Shown here one piece after another: positions 21,582-34,662 of a DNA stretch of 64,000 nt. Source of the stretch: Limonium bicolor (Eukaryota; Streptophyta; Magnoliopsida; Caryophyllales; Plumbaginaceae). The translations under genes and the position numbers were made by a program. Position 1 is the first letter of the stretch; every line of letters begins with the position of its first letter. Below the pieces are notes generated by a model. That model saw only the letters and a program-made list of their open reading frames with translations. It was not told the DNA's origin and did not search any database. The stretch covers positions 300,648,167 through 300,712,166 of the forward strand of contig CM041779.1 of assembly GCA_023374045.1 (NCBI GenBank). Direction: 5' to 3'.

Positions 21582-24500
21582 CAAGTGATATCAACCAAAT
21601 CCAAGCCCAAGGAGTTTCCTTAGGACAACTCGGATCAAACCCCTTTACATATCGTTCACCAAGACCTAGGATGCGCAGTGTAGACCACTAGCTCGTCAAG
21701 CGTCCTCGTCTGAAGTATGATCTAAACGGTAATAAAACTATAAGTCAGTCTCCATGACTAACTACATCCGGTATTTCCGAATAACAAGTAACCCCGACAG
21801 TTCATCCCCGGATTTCTACAGTTATTTGTTACGGGTTTCTCTAAACCAGTCGGCTTTGTTACTAAAACTCGTATGTCAAAATATTTCGACTGTTAAGTTA
21901 AATTCGTTATTTTTCTTTAATCTTATCCACCATTAATATAGGTACATAACCTATAGTTGCATGTATCCATGCATTATTATATTATATTGTATTATTTTCC
22001 CACCATCCATTATAATACATTGTATTATATTATCTATTATCTTAGCAAATTATATTTGCATTGAAAAACTCATAACTTATAGTTTGTAACTATATTTTTT
22101 AAATAACCACCACCATTATATTATATGGTTTCCAACCATAATATATACCCATCCTTATATACATTTTTCTTGTATATGTATATATTTACCACATAGGTAA
22201 CTTTCATGAGTTATAAAACTCTTATATTATATGTTACATTTTATCATCTTATATTAGATGATTATTCTCATTAGTTGTTCTATATTATACAACTTATTTT
22301 AAGATTATTATCCTAATATTATGCAAAATTTTATGTTGTACAATTACAACTCCTAAGGTTTATTTCATAAATACCTTAGTTTATAAATCTCATTTATTTA
22401 TAGTTCGTCACATTATTTAATGTGAATATCCTTACTTATATTAATTCCATCTAAACCATATAATTGTTATAACATTTATAACATTATAGACCTTAGTCTA
22501 AAATTCATTTTCCAACCTTTAATATTTCGGTACAGCCCTTGAATTTATTTAAATTCTATTTTGACCACATAACATTATGTAATGTTATACCATATACTAA
22601 TATCATTTGATATGATATTTTTATTTCCTCTAACTTATAACCTATAGTTTTTATTCAAAACTATTATATATTGCCGCATAGACATATATATTAAACCTTA
22701 TTCATTTCCATAAACCATAGTTTCCTTTATTTACAAAATCACCCCATTATTTATACCATGTTATATATACCATTTAATATAACCTTTCTAACTTATAAAA
22801 AGGGTATAACCTATGGTTATATTTTTTGTAAATTTCGAACAGACCTTGTTCTGTTTTATAATTGCCATTTGGCCCTATTTATAACATATAGTTTTATTAT
22901 ATCATTAAAACTATATATTACACACATCTCTTAATAAATACCCTTATATAATTCTAAAAATCACCAAATTTCACCAAAGGGTTATAATTACCTTATTAAC
23001 CCATATACTTTCGGTATTTGCTATACCACCACTTAATTTCTCCAAAGTGTCATAATGACATAATAACTATATTATACATATTAATTTATTTTAATTCCAA
23101 AATCAACCCAATAAATTCCTAAAAATTCCTAATAGCCCATGGGTGTTTATAATACCATTATACACCCTTAACTTTCGGAAATAACATGTTTACCACATAT
23201 GTTCTAAAATTGTTACAATAAAATACTTATCTTATTATAAAACCTTAAATAAGTTATCTAACTTATTTAATTTGGTCAAAACCTACCATATGGTCAAGGT
23301 TGACCACCTTAATATTTCCTTGACCATCAATAACCATAAATTACGGTTTGTACCCATATCTTTTCAGAAATTACCATTTAACCCCAAAACTTTATATAAT
23401 CTTATAATTTTTATTTAAACTCCTTTAAACCTCTAAATTTTGGCTATATCCTTTTATAGCCCCTAAATTTAATTTAATTACACCTAAGACCCCAATTCCT
23501 TGCGGTAATAACTATATATCACTTAAACTTAAATAAAAGCTTATAAATGCATAATTAAAATGGCCTAAAATACATGGCCTTATTACAAACATTAGCTTAT
23601 AAAATGAATTACACATAAATTCCCATAAAAGCCTTAAACTCTCGGCCTTACACCAATATTTTCCATATTTACCAATTTTCCACATAATGTCTTAAATTCG
23701 ACAATTATGTTAATTAATTAGTTATAAAATTTACTAAACCATTCCTTCATCACCTAAGGTCAAAATAAGACCTTAATAATACCATTCACTCACGGAACAT
23801 TTATATAAATATGTTTAAACACATATTAATATACCAAGTGTAGGTTTAAGTGATTTATACCTTGTTTTTGGCAATTATAAGCTTGTTTGGCCACGGCTGA
23901 TTGGAGATAATATTTCCACAGCTTAGTTTACATGTTTTCAAACAGCAATTAAGGCATGATGAGTCTCCAAGCAAGATCTAACCATAAGAAGTGTTTAATG
24001 TCAATTTCAAGGTAAAATTTACCTTTGAATACCAAGGCAAGAACAAGTGCTCTTTGGCCTAAATTTACAGAAGGTAAAGGGTGTCAAAAGAGCTACTAAA
24101 ACCAAGCTTTAAACTGGTATAACTCAGATTAGAAGATGGCTAATTTTTACCTTGTTTAAAGTGCCTAAAATGGTGTTTTTGGCTTGGATCTGGCTATACC
24201 TTGAAGCTCTTGATATACCAACTGAATAAGTATGTTAAGATGAAGATAATAAGGCTAGGAACAAAGTTTCACAGCCGAATTTGAAGGAAATCAAAAGATA
24301 TGTGCTTAAAGCACATTTTTATACCTTAAGATCAAGATTAGCTTTCTCCACCTTCTTCCCTTGTTAATGCCGAGATACACCCTCCATTTAAACTCCAAAA
24401 CAACCTAAGAACATTGATGGAAGTGATTGATGCTTTGCTCCATTGAAAGAGGTACGAATTGTGAAGAAAATGAACATAAAATGACAAATTAAGCTTACCT

Positions 24501-25400
24501 AGGTAGCAAGATGCTCTCCTCTGTTCTTGGTATGTTAGCCACGGTTTTAGAGAGCAAATGGAGAAGATGAAGAGCTGCTGTTGGCAGGAAAGCAAGGTGA
24601 ATGAAGAAAGTAAGCTTAATTTAGCTTATATGTTACTTTATAGAATAGTATTTGATGACTCACTTAAGCAGCTGTATAACTGGTTGGAGATTGATAATTG
24701 AGTGGGTATTACAGCCAGGTGAGGTCGACAGCCTTTGGTCAATACCATGGGTGACTTTGACCATGGTCAAAGGTAAGTATTAAATGTTATTTTTTTTGGG
24801 TACTATTCATACTAAATTGCCAATTTTGATTTTATTTTTCAACTTTGATATAGACTTTATAATATAGTCTATCATGTCACATTAATGTTATAAAGAACTT
24901 AATATAGTCTTTACAGTGATAAAAAGTCATTATCTTAGAGCTCATAGACAAAAAACGTGCTTTAAGGAATTTTAGTGCACATTTTGAGTCGTAGGGTGTT
25001 TCTGAGCTCTGTTTTCGTTGAGAACAGTTTTGTTGTGTTCCGTACATAATATTTGATCATGGTATCCAATTTTATATCATTTAGAGGTCATTAGACCTTT
25101 AAGGTATTCTTAGAGCACATTTTTGCCCTACTTGACCTTGAAGCATGTAAATGCTTGTTCTTTGTGTTGGAGTGTTGTCCAACAATAGTAATATGTTTGG
25201 TAATGTGTTAATAAGCTTAGGACAAATTTTTAGGTCCTAAGTAGTTCTTTTGGGTATTTATTTACCCTAAACAGTCAAAAGGTGCAATATGTTGCTTTGT
25301 GTTGACCCCTGTTGTTCTCAGTTGACTTTTAAGGCATGTTTAGGCCTTAATCAATGTGATTAGATGTTTAATCCATGTTTTATTAGTTTAGGGTATTTCA
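21582..25400 (-). repeat. Element A 5' LTR, promoter-proximal (5') part
   Basis: Starts with B's second CAAGT (21582-21586) and continues the A LTR to its terminus GGGTATTTCA at 25400. Very AT-rich, no gene; short ORFs such as 24338-24595 have no recognisable motif. It holds GTGCTTTAAG/GAGCACATTTTT motif copies near 24955 and 25100, a palindrome ATGTGCTTAAAGCACAT near 24300, and several W-box cores around 23270-23325 and 24735-24770. Confidence 0.7.
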
Positions 25401-26453
25401 TTAACTGCAGGCTACGGGAAATAATTATTATGGCTGATCAGCAATCTTCCATGCGTGGGTGCTAATATTAGATACATATTACAGTAGATCATACTACAAG
25501 ATTCGAGTTCCGGGAACGTAGAGGATAGGCATGCGCTTGTCACGCTAGCATTACTCGTCGGTGTACGGTATGTTCGTTGTATGATCTGAACCCCTGAGGG
25601 AAAACCCGGGTTCGGGTATTACTTGTGTATATGACAAGAGTGATATGCGTGAAATGCATGATGTGTGTGGATTAATTGCTTGATTGTCAAGTGAACGTTA
25701 TTGTGTGCTTAAGAATTTTACATATGCTCATATGCACGTATGGTCAGGTTGAAATGTATACTTGACCGTTTATATCGAATTATTATTATTATTGTATACG
25801 AACGTCTTTTCGGACTAATGCTACGTCGACTATAGATCAGCTTATATAAACATACATATACGATCAATATGATGAAGTTGTTGTTACTTAATAATACACC
25901 TAGTATTATAATTATATACACAGTTAACCTAAGAAAATACTTAGGTACGAGACATGACTATGTCAGTCTCTAGAATATGGACCTCGAACGTGAATACGAC
26001 TTAGATTATCTCTAGGTATGCGTAAGACCCTTTGGGCAGCCGTATAATGAATGAGTACTCAATAACCTAATAATAAACCTGTCTAGTTAAACCCTGGTCT
26101 ACATTCGTTCCAGCAGGTTGTGCATAGTGATCACTGAGTGTTCTTCCTGGATCGGGGTTCCCACTCTATTAAGCCCACACGAGCCTACATAGATCGTTGG
26201 CCGGAATGTACCGCCGTTGGTACAAAGCTTCTTGCCACCAGGACAACTGTCCATTAATGAAAAATAAATTTACGGGTTGTCTTAACTTGACACCCAACAC
26301 ACATTAAGGTTTACAGAATGATGAGAACCCAAGAGATTGATGGTATATACAGAGAATCAGATTGTTTGCTGTACGACAACGTACTCTAATGCTTTATTTG
26401 GTTTGTGGTGATTACACATGTATTATGTTGTATGTGAATGTAGTGACTGTCTT
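25401..26453 (+). repeat. Fragment of an older A-type LTR, plus orientation
   Basis: No gene. Segments match the A LTR (about 6600-7800 and 21587 onward) in inverted orientation, for example the block around 25795-25865 against 7670-7740. A is inserted at its left edge and D at its right edge (26454), so it is the oldest layer visible. Its LTR ends and any internal region lie outside the window. Confidence 0.6.
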
Positions 26454-29382
26454 TGTAACACCCCGGTTCTCCAATCCCAAATTAACAACCATAAAATTTC
26501 ACAGCTACTTTTATATTGCAGTGGAAATTAGTAAATTACAACCATCAGAGTGCTACACGCCACACCTGCTATCAGCTAACAGGTGCACAAGCTATTACAA
26601 CCCTCACAAAATTTCACAAGTGCTATCATTTTAACTTCAATCCACCACTCCAAAAAGTACACCCAACTTCACCTCTTACACCTTACATACCAACATTCTC
26701 CCTTTTATATTACTTGCTAACCACTAAGTTGCTACTAAGTCACTGATAACAACAATGTATAAGGGGTAACATAAGTGACCTATCCCATCCTAGCTTAGTT
26801 CTCTTCAGAGTACTTGAAGAAGTTCTTGACAACGCGGGTGGAAACAAAAGTAGACTCACGCTCAGCATTCCTATAGTTGTGAATACTTTGGTACCAATCA
26901 TCAAGTGTAATCCTAGTGACCTCAGGCGACAACTTCTTTGAGTAAGTGAAATAAGCAGTAACATAGAGGATATCTAGAGTGGTATCTTCCTTCCAGATAA
27001 TCTTTCCATAGTAATCATCCTGCAACCATAAATCCATACATACACACACGAAAGGGTTGCACAAAATCAGCGAAACTGAGTAACAATTATCTCACCCTGT
27101 AAAATTCATTTTCTCTTTAAAACTCTTTGTATAACAAGTAAGCATCACACAAGCATAGGCAAGCAGTAATAGTATATCACACAGAAGAGTTTAACTGCCC
27201 TTGGATTACCATCACATTCGTACCTCGTAAATAGGTTAAATCTCAACACCCCACTGGAATCACAAAGTGAAATCCACAACTCTCAATTCTCCGGCCCTAT
27301 GTCCTTAAGTGTGCACACCCCCTAAGGCTAACTATAGCTCAAAGAGTAGATCATTGGACGACCCCAATTCATTGGTAGAAGTCTAATAATCAGTCGCCAA
27401 TACGGCAAGCCATAAAATGACTTAATATTCAGTTGCTCAAATAGCTTTCCATAAAGAGGCTATTCATAGCCTTTCTCAATATCACCATCTAACCAATCAA
27501 CAAGTCCACCATCACATAGTATCACACACAACACAATTTCCAATCCAACATTCATAATCATGATTAACATAATTAGTAAAACTCTTAAATAGATTCGTCA
27601 TATTCATGTAGTAACAAGCTTCTTCCATGAATATACCATTCACTAAACCAGAAACCAGCTGAATCTCTTATCAGTCATAAATCAACATTCAACATGATGA
27701 TAACTCAAAAATCATTTCCAAAACCTTCTAGAAGAATATTACAACACAATCGACCTTAGAAAAGGGATTAAGATATCCACATCATATTTTCTGATAGATA
27801 GTCAAACAAATATCATTCCAAACCTTTCAAGGCTGAACCAAACAACAAAACTCCCAAAACCACACTTAAACATAATTTTCCTTTTTTCCAAGTTTTAGCA
27901 CACATATATAACCTTACAGGGCTCCCTTATATAGTTTACACTTCACCATCTCTTAAAACATCAAACACAAGTCATATTAGGACTATAATGACCAGATAAA
28001 CTATTAAATCCAATAACCAACACAAAATTACACTTATACAAGCTTAAGGCACGCCTTTTACCCAAATCACTTCCTAATAATTCGAATGCCTTCCCAAAGG
28101 ACTTTTGACCTGAATTTTTGACCATGGTTCTAAATTCACAATATGAGATTACCATCAAGTTTTCAGCTCACATTAACCTCGGAAACCTATTTAACCAAGT
28201 CTCAAGGATTAAAGCACCATTTAAGCCCTCCCACCTCAACCTAGCATTTGTATGTCTACCCACGAGTTCCCACCACCTAGAATCAATTATTATGAGTTCA
28301 AATAGGTATAATAACACACCAAATGCAACAAAATCCCATCAAAATCACTCATGGAGTCTTAAAACACATTTTTCCTTCCTAAACGTTTCCTAGATATTAT
28401 CCTACTTCCTATAGTTATTTGCGCCTGAAAGTTTGAGCTTAGTCTAGTAATAACTATCTAAGAACACTATCAAAAGTTCAGCTCAAGATCATCTATGGTT
28501 CGAAGTGGACTGATCAAGGAAATCAAAGAGAAAACATGCCTTAAGGTGAGTTTTTGGTGAGCATAAGTGTTACCTGGACTCTGCTTTCCATTTTAGCCAC
28601 GCCCTTACAAGTTCCTTAGCTAATTGAATCAATTTATTCCACCAAACAATTCGCCCAAGGTCACCAGCTGCTTCTCCCTTCTTGAAATCTTGTTTTTCCT
28701 TGATTTCTAGCTTGAATTCTCTTCTCTAATGGTGGGTGTTGTGTTCAATGAGCTTCTATGGGATCTAATGGCGTGAGAGTGTGTAAAGAAAGGTAAGGAA
28801 TTCAGAACCCAGCTCCCTCTAATAATAGGCGTGAATGGACTTCAAAAGGAGTTAATTTTACTTCATTAATAAGTGTAATGATTAAAAAGATAAGCCTTAT
28901 CCTTAAGGAGCCCTAAGATGAGAGCCACCTTATTGAGCTCTAATCCTATCCATCCATGTGTGACCTCCCCTCATTAATGAAGATGACACAAGGCTTCTCT
29001 TGATTGGACCATGTGTAGCCCCTCATCTCTTGACACCTTAATGCTTACATCATCATTATGTCATGCCGACATCATTACTGCATCATCACTGCATCATCAC
29101 TGCATCATCGCTGCATCATCATGGTCAAATTTGACCATTGACCAAAGTTTGACCATCGTCCAATGTTTGACCGAGGTCAGACCAAGGTTGACCAAGGTTT
29201 GACCACAGCTGACCGGGGCTTTTTTGACCTCTAAGTAACTTCTCGAAATTTTAGTGTTTCCTGTTACTTCCTAAATTAGGGTTTCTTGGTTGATTCCCGA
29301 CCACTAGGGTTTCCTAGTGTTCTCTAATAATTCCTAAGGAACTATGTTTTCCATCAGGGTTACAAAAATTCAGGGTATTACA
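26454..29382 (-). repeat. 3' LTR of element D (2929 bp)
   Basis: Bounded by TGTAACACCCC (plus, 26454) and GTATTACA (29382). No coding region. It carries a TTGACC cluster (29123-29204) with an adjoining CATCATCACTG-type short tandem repeat (about 29050-29120), and GAGTCTTAAAACACATTTTT near 28350, which resembles half of the B inverted repeat. Parts resemble H near its 3' end and around 27290-27330 against 51390-51450, suggesting related LTR families. Confidence 0.75.
29123..29204. promoter_or_regulatory. W-box cluster in the element D LTR
   Basis: Seven TTGACC cores (one as GGTCAA) within 82 bases: 29123, 29131, 29138, 29149, 29167, 29188 and 29199. TTGACC/T is the core site of plant WRKY factors. 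The cluster lies in the first 10 percent of the LTR, where U3 enhancers are expected. Binding is inferred from motif only. Confidence 0.55.
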
Positions 29383-29395
29383 TTCTCCCCCCGTT
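29383..29395 (-). promoter_or_regulatory. Polypurine tract of element D
   Basis: Minus strand AACGGGGGGAGAA immediately before the 3' LTR. The region 29396-29849 between it and pol holds no gene I recognise. Confidence 0.8.
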
Positions 29396-29849
29396 AAACC
29401 AAGCTTCATCCCCGAAGCTTAACCTACCCCAGAACTTACTAATATCACAAAATAGAGCATCTCATCTCATTTTCATCTCAACACCTCAATCAGTCCATCA
29501 TGTTTTTCATTTGTAAGATACCATCCAACACCCATCACAAAATATGCATCTCACTCAATCATACATCACATAAAATCTCAAGCTCAATCTCAATCATCTG
29601 ATGTTTTCACATAAATCATAGCACACAACTCACAGAGAATCATTTCACATGAATTTATACCGCTCTTCAAGTAATTCACATCCTCAAAATATGAACCAGT
29701 ACATAATACTTCATGACATAAAGCATATAATCATGTCCAATATGATTAACACACATAACCATGTCAATTATTTCATCACTCATCACCTGTTACACGCATC
29801 TCTCCCCCCCCGTAAAATAAAGTTTCTCCTGAAACATTAGGTACTAACC

Positions 29850-32800
29850 TCAAACAAATAGTTCTGGATACTGAGCCCGCATTTTACTTTCAACCTCCCA
29901 AGTAGCTTCTTGAATTCCATGATGAGTCCAAATAACTTTGACTAAATCCACAGATTCACCCCTAGTCTCTCTTGTTTTATGATCACGAATCTGAATCGGT
30001 CGCTATTCATAAGTAAGACTTGGATCAATCTCTACCTCTTCAGGTTGTAAAACATGTGATTCATCATAAACGTATTTTTTCAATTGTGAGATGTGGAAAA
30101 TATTATGCACTCTATCCAATTCCATTGGTAACGCTAGTCGGTATGCCATCTTCCCAACTCGTTCCAAAATTTCATAGGGGCCAATAAACTTAGAAGCAAC
30201 TTTCCCCTTCTTTCCAAATCGAACCACACCTTTAGTGGGTGAAACTTTCAAAAATACTTTATTACCTACTTCAAATTCAATTTGTCTTATATGCAAATCA
30301 GCGTATGACTTTTGTCGATCTTGAGCAGCTTTCAACCTCTGCTGAATATTCTTGACTTGCTGAGCCATTTACTCTGTTAATTCTGGTCCTACCAAGGTCG
30401 GCTCACGTGAATCATCCCAACACAATGGTGTGCGACACTTCCGTCCATACAATGCTTTATATGGTGACATGTGCATACTTGCATGGTAACTATTGTTATA
30501 GGAAAACTCAATCAGATGTTGTTTATCAATCCAAGATCCCTGATAATCCATAGCACAAGCCCGTAACATATCTTCCAAAGTCTGAATAGTTCGCTCTATT
30601 TGCCCGTCTGTCTGGGGGTGATATGCAGTACTGAGATTTAATTTTGTGCCCATAGCTTTCTAAAATTGTTGCCAGAATCTAGAAATAAACCTAGGGTCTC
30701 GGTCAGAAATAATCTCCATCGGAACACCATGGTAATTCACAACATGTTTGACGTATGCATCCACCAACTGTTCCATAGACCATGTGCTCTTCATCGGAAT
30801 TAATCTTGTTGTCTTGGTCATCCTATCTACTATCACCTAAATTTGATCCAATCCACCCCTAGCTGGCAGCAACCCAACCATGAAATCCATAGATATCGAA
30901 TCCCACTTCCACACAGGTATTTCTAAAGGTTGCATCATACCGCCTGTCCTCTGATGTTCAAATTTAACCTTCTGACACGTCAAACACTTAGACACATGTT
31001 CAGCCACTTCCTTCTTCATGTTTGGCCACCAAAAATACTTTTTCAAGTCTATATACAACTTATCCCCTCTTGGGTGCACTGAGTAAGTAGAATTGTGAGC
31101 TTCTCTCATCAACTTTTCCTTAATATGCCCACAAACATCTGGTATGCACCATCTGCCTCGAAACCTCAAGCTCTCATCATTGTGAATGTGAAAATCCAAA
31201 GCTTCACCCTTTCCCACCTTTTCCTTTATTTTCCTCAACTTTTCATCTTCTTGTTGAAGCTCTGTGATCTCCTTGTATATATCCAGAAACTCCGTCATAC
31301 TGGCAAGAATCTCTTTCTGAACCTCTCCGGATGTTACCACTTCAAGATTTAAATTCCTGAATTCTTCCACCAATTTATCCTATAGAATCCAATTAGCCTC
31401 ACCAACATGACTCTTTTTCCGACTCAGGGCATCGGCCACCACATTAGCCTTGCCCTCATGATACAAGATCTCTAAATCATAGTACTTAATAAGTTCCAAC
31501 CATCTTCTCTGCCTCATGTTAAGTTCTTTCTGGGTGAAGATATATTTCAAGCTTTTATGATCTGTATAGATCTTACAAGAAGTACCATACAGATAATGCC
31601 TCCACATCTTCAATGCAAATACCACAGCAGCAAGTTCTAAATCATGCGTTGTATACCTTGTCTCATAGTCTTTCAATTGCCTTGAAGCATAAGCAATTAC
31701 TCGGCCATTTTGCATCAAAACACATCCTAGACCATACTTAGATGCATCACTGTAAACCTCAAAGCCTTCTGTTCCACATGGTAATGCAAGGATTGGTGCT
31801 GTTGTTCATTTTTCTTTCAAGGTTTGAAAAGCTTCCTAGCACTTAGTATCCTATTTATAAGCTACCTCTTTCTTCATCAAATTTGTGAGTGGTCTTGCAA
31901 TCTTAGCGAAGTCCTAAACAAACTTCCTATAGTACCCTGCTAATCCGAGAAAACTCCTGACTTCCTTCACATTCGTTAGTCTAGGCCAATCTTTAACAGC
32001 CTGAATTTTTGCAGGATCCACAGAGATGCCATCCCCGGTCACCACATGACCAAGGAATGCTACCTGCTTGAGCCAAAACTCACATTTTGAAAGTTTGGCA
32101 TGCAACCTCTTCTCTCTTAACACTTGAAGGACTTGACGTAAGTGATCCGCATGCTCCTCCTCGCTCTTTGAATACACAAGTATATCATCAATGAAAACCA
32201 CGACGAATTTATCGAGAAATGGATGAAAAACTCGATTCATCAAATTCATGAAGATTTTTGGGGTGTTGGTCAACCCAAATGGCATGACTACATACTCGTA
32301 GTGGCCATATCTTGTTCGAAAAGCCGTCTTTGCTATATCCTTCTCGGTTATCTTCAATTGATGATACCTTGACGGCAAGTTGATTTTTGAAAACACCTTT
32401 GCTCATTGAAGTTGATCAAATAAGTCATCAATCCTAGACAGGGGATATTTATTCTTGATGGTTACATTGTTCAATTCCCGGTAATCAATACACAATCAAT
32501 CCTTCTTCTTGACGAATAAGACAGGAGCTCCCCACGGTGATGGACGGATATAACCCTTATCCAACAACTCCTCCAATTGTTTCTTTAATTCCTCTATCTC
32601 GTTCGGTGCTATCTGATAAGGATGTTTAGATATCGGAGATGTTCTTGGCACTAAATCAATAGTGAACTCAAGCTCTTGATCCGGTGGTAGCCCTGGAATC
32701 TCATCTGAAATTCCTGCACAACTGGTAATTCTTCAATTCCTAGGGTTGCGCCCTGGTCATGCACGGAGCTTTCCTCTTGAATATAGCATAAGAAAAATTG

Positions 32801-33020
32801 GTCCTCGGGATGAAGACCTTTCCAAAACTTTAGAGCAGAGATCTCCTTTTTCTCCTTTTGAGCTCCTTCACTGGTATACGACACTCTCTTCCCTTTCTTC
32901 CCTTGTAAAATGATTTTATGTTTTTCACAATCTATATGTCCTTTGTTCCTACTCAACTAGTCCATTCCTAAGATTATATCAAAGTCTCCTAACTCAAACT
33001 CTATCGCATCCATCTCAAAC
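29850..33020 (-). pseudogene. pol: Decayed pol (protease end, RT, RNase H, integrase, chromodomain) of element D
   Basis: Minus-strand order: protease C-terminus (about 33018-32957, FDIILGMD then TAG where Trp is expected), linker (32956-32651), RT (about 32620-31914), RNase H (about 31760-31380; [29 protein letters not shown]), integrase zinc finger (HNSTYSVH...CLTCQ), core, GPY module (KFIGPYEI) and chromodomain (EATWEVESKM, ending at 29850). RT keeps FIDD, but the first catalytic Asp is Asn ([12 protein letters not shown]), which should abolish polymerisation. Stops or frameshifts occur at about 32490, 31379, 30836, 30654, 30366 and 30003. No gag or AlkB region is visible before C cuts it. 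Confidence 0.88.
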
Positions 33021-34662
33021 TGAAATACCCCATAAATTAATCTAAATTAATTTAGGGGATTTCTTTTAGTAAACCCTAAATAATACTATTAAATATTAAA
33101 TTATTATATGGTATTATGAATTTAATAGAAAGATTTATAAGTCAATAATCTTGGAAAAATTTCAAGACACTCCAATTATATTATAAAGATTTAAGGAATA
33201 TTTGGAACATTGATTTAAGTCTGAAAAGTCAAAATAAAATCATAGAAACCTTAAAGCTTCTAAAGCCTTGCTAGGGTTGAATTTTTGAGAATGGTCAAAT
33301 CAGGCCATGAAACTTATATCAATAAAAAGGTTATGGAAAACTAAGAAGATTGATAAAAACACTTTAAAAACGGATCATCCTAGCCAAAGTTATGATAAAT
33401 TGAAGTTTAGAGAGAAAATTTAGGAAGTTGCTCACGTGTCCAGGGTTAGCTGACTCAGCCGCGCGCCTTGGGACACTTGTCGTGCCCAGTCAGCACCAAA
33501 GTTACTGAATCGGTTAAGTTTTCCCTTCAGTTTTGGCACTCCATGGGTCGATCTTCAGACGCATATATCTCTTTCTCTACTCCACCATTTGGTATGCCGT
33601 CTTTTTCATTCGATTCTCCTATCATTCCTCTTTCTAACCATTACTCATACACCATCTAAATCCTTCTACAATGACCGGAAAATAGATCCAAATATGTCTC
33701 CCTGCGAAACAGTAACCCAGATTTCCCAGAAATCCAGTTAATCAGGTAAACTTCGTCTGATCATAACTTCTTCGTCATTGAATAAAAATCCACATTCTAT
33801 ATCTTGTTGTGTAGATCTCTAATACCTCTACAACTTTCATGTTAATGACCAAGGCTGATTCGTACTCGTTTGAGAGATAAAGCTGTCTAAAGTTCCCTAT
33901 TCGATCACGGCGGTATTCCTGCCCAGATTTTCCTGAAACTGACTAGGTAAACACAGATCTTGTGAGATCTGTAACTTTCTCCCTAGTTCATAAAATTCAA
34001 TGATTCTTCCACTAACGTCTAAAGTTACATGTCTAGTTTGGATTGTGATAGGTTTCGTGAATCAAATCCCTCTCAGTTGGCGCGAGTTGATCCGTGAAGT
34101 TGCCTACCTGAACTGCACATAAAATAACAAGTTTCCAGCAAAACGAATTCGGGATCCCTTGCTGGCGCATTTCCGGTATGATTCTGACCAACTTCAACCA
34201 TCTATGTTGCTCGTTTTTGCATTTCTGAACAAACTCACATATCAATTTAGTCTATTATGCATTACAATAGGAGAATTTGTCGAATTTGAACCGAAACTAA
34301 ATAAACCCTAGGTTCGTGTTACCCAGATTCTATTCTCCAGTGTACTGCATGGTAATTCATGAAATTGATACCATTGGAACCGTACTTTAATTTCGAAACC
34401 ATAGAAACAAGAATCGTCGAATTTCGTTCTATAGATTGGGAGATATTGAAGGATTAGTACTCGGAATGCGGTTTGGGATTTCTGATGAACTTGACAGATG
34501 TGGGCCGTCCGATTCTAGTTAGGAGAAACGGACGGCCGAGATTAAAACGTGGGAGTTTAAGTTGTATTAGTTTAATATGTATTCCAGAATAAAATCTTAA
34601 CTTGTTAGATTTATCTAATGACCCTCCCTAATGTATTTTGACACGAAATTTTAACCATAGAT
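33021..34662 (+). repeat. 5' LTR of element C, first part
   Basis: Starts TGAAATACCCC after D sequence and is interrupted by F at 34662, the end of TAGAT. No gene; ORFs here (33468-33659, 34033-34245) recur only because the 3' LTR copy repeats them. Confidence 0.85.

Larger units (their letters stand above)
4535..25400 (-). mobile_element. Element A: AlkB-family chromovirus-like LTR retrotransposon, 5' part, interrupted by B
   Basis: Minus strand: 5' LTR begins at 25400 (TGAAATACCC), runs to 21587, is split by element B (7805-21581, whose insertion duplicated CAAGT), resumes at 7804 and ends at 6373 (GGGGTGTTACA). Then come a primer site, a leader (6356-6141), gag (6140-4742) and a linker (4741-4535), where the Ogre-like element cuts it. 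The LTR totals about 5.25 kb. The gag is clearly of the same family as B and C. Whether A carries AlkB cannot be seen, because that region would lie off the left edge. Confidence 0.75.
26454..33020 (-). mobile_element. Element D: chromovirus-like LTR retrotransposon, 3' part, cut by element C
   Basis: Minus strand: decayed pol (33020-29850), 3' untranslated region, polypurine tract (29395-29383) and 3' LTR (29382-26454, TGTAATACCC...GGGGTGTTACA). Its gag and 5' LTR would lie beyond C, off the right edge. Left flank GTCTT (26449-26453) would be one target duplication; the partner is not visible. Confidence 0.8.

Noticed and set aside
25401..26453. Unique host DNA between A and D
   Set aside because: Inverted similarity to the A LTR shows it is an older LTR fragment.
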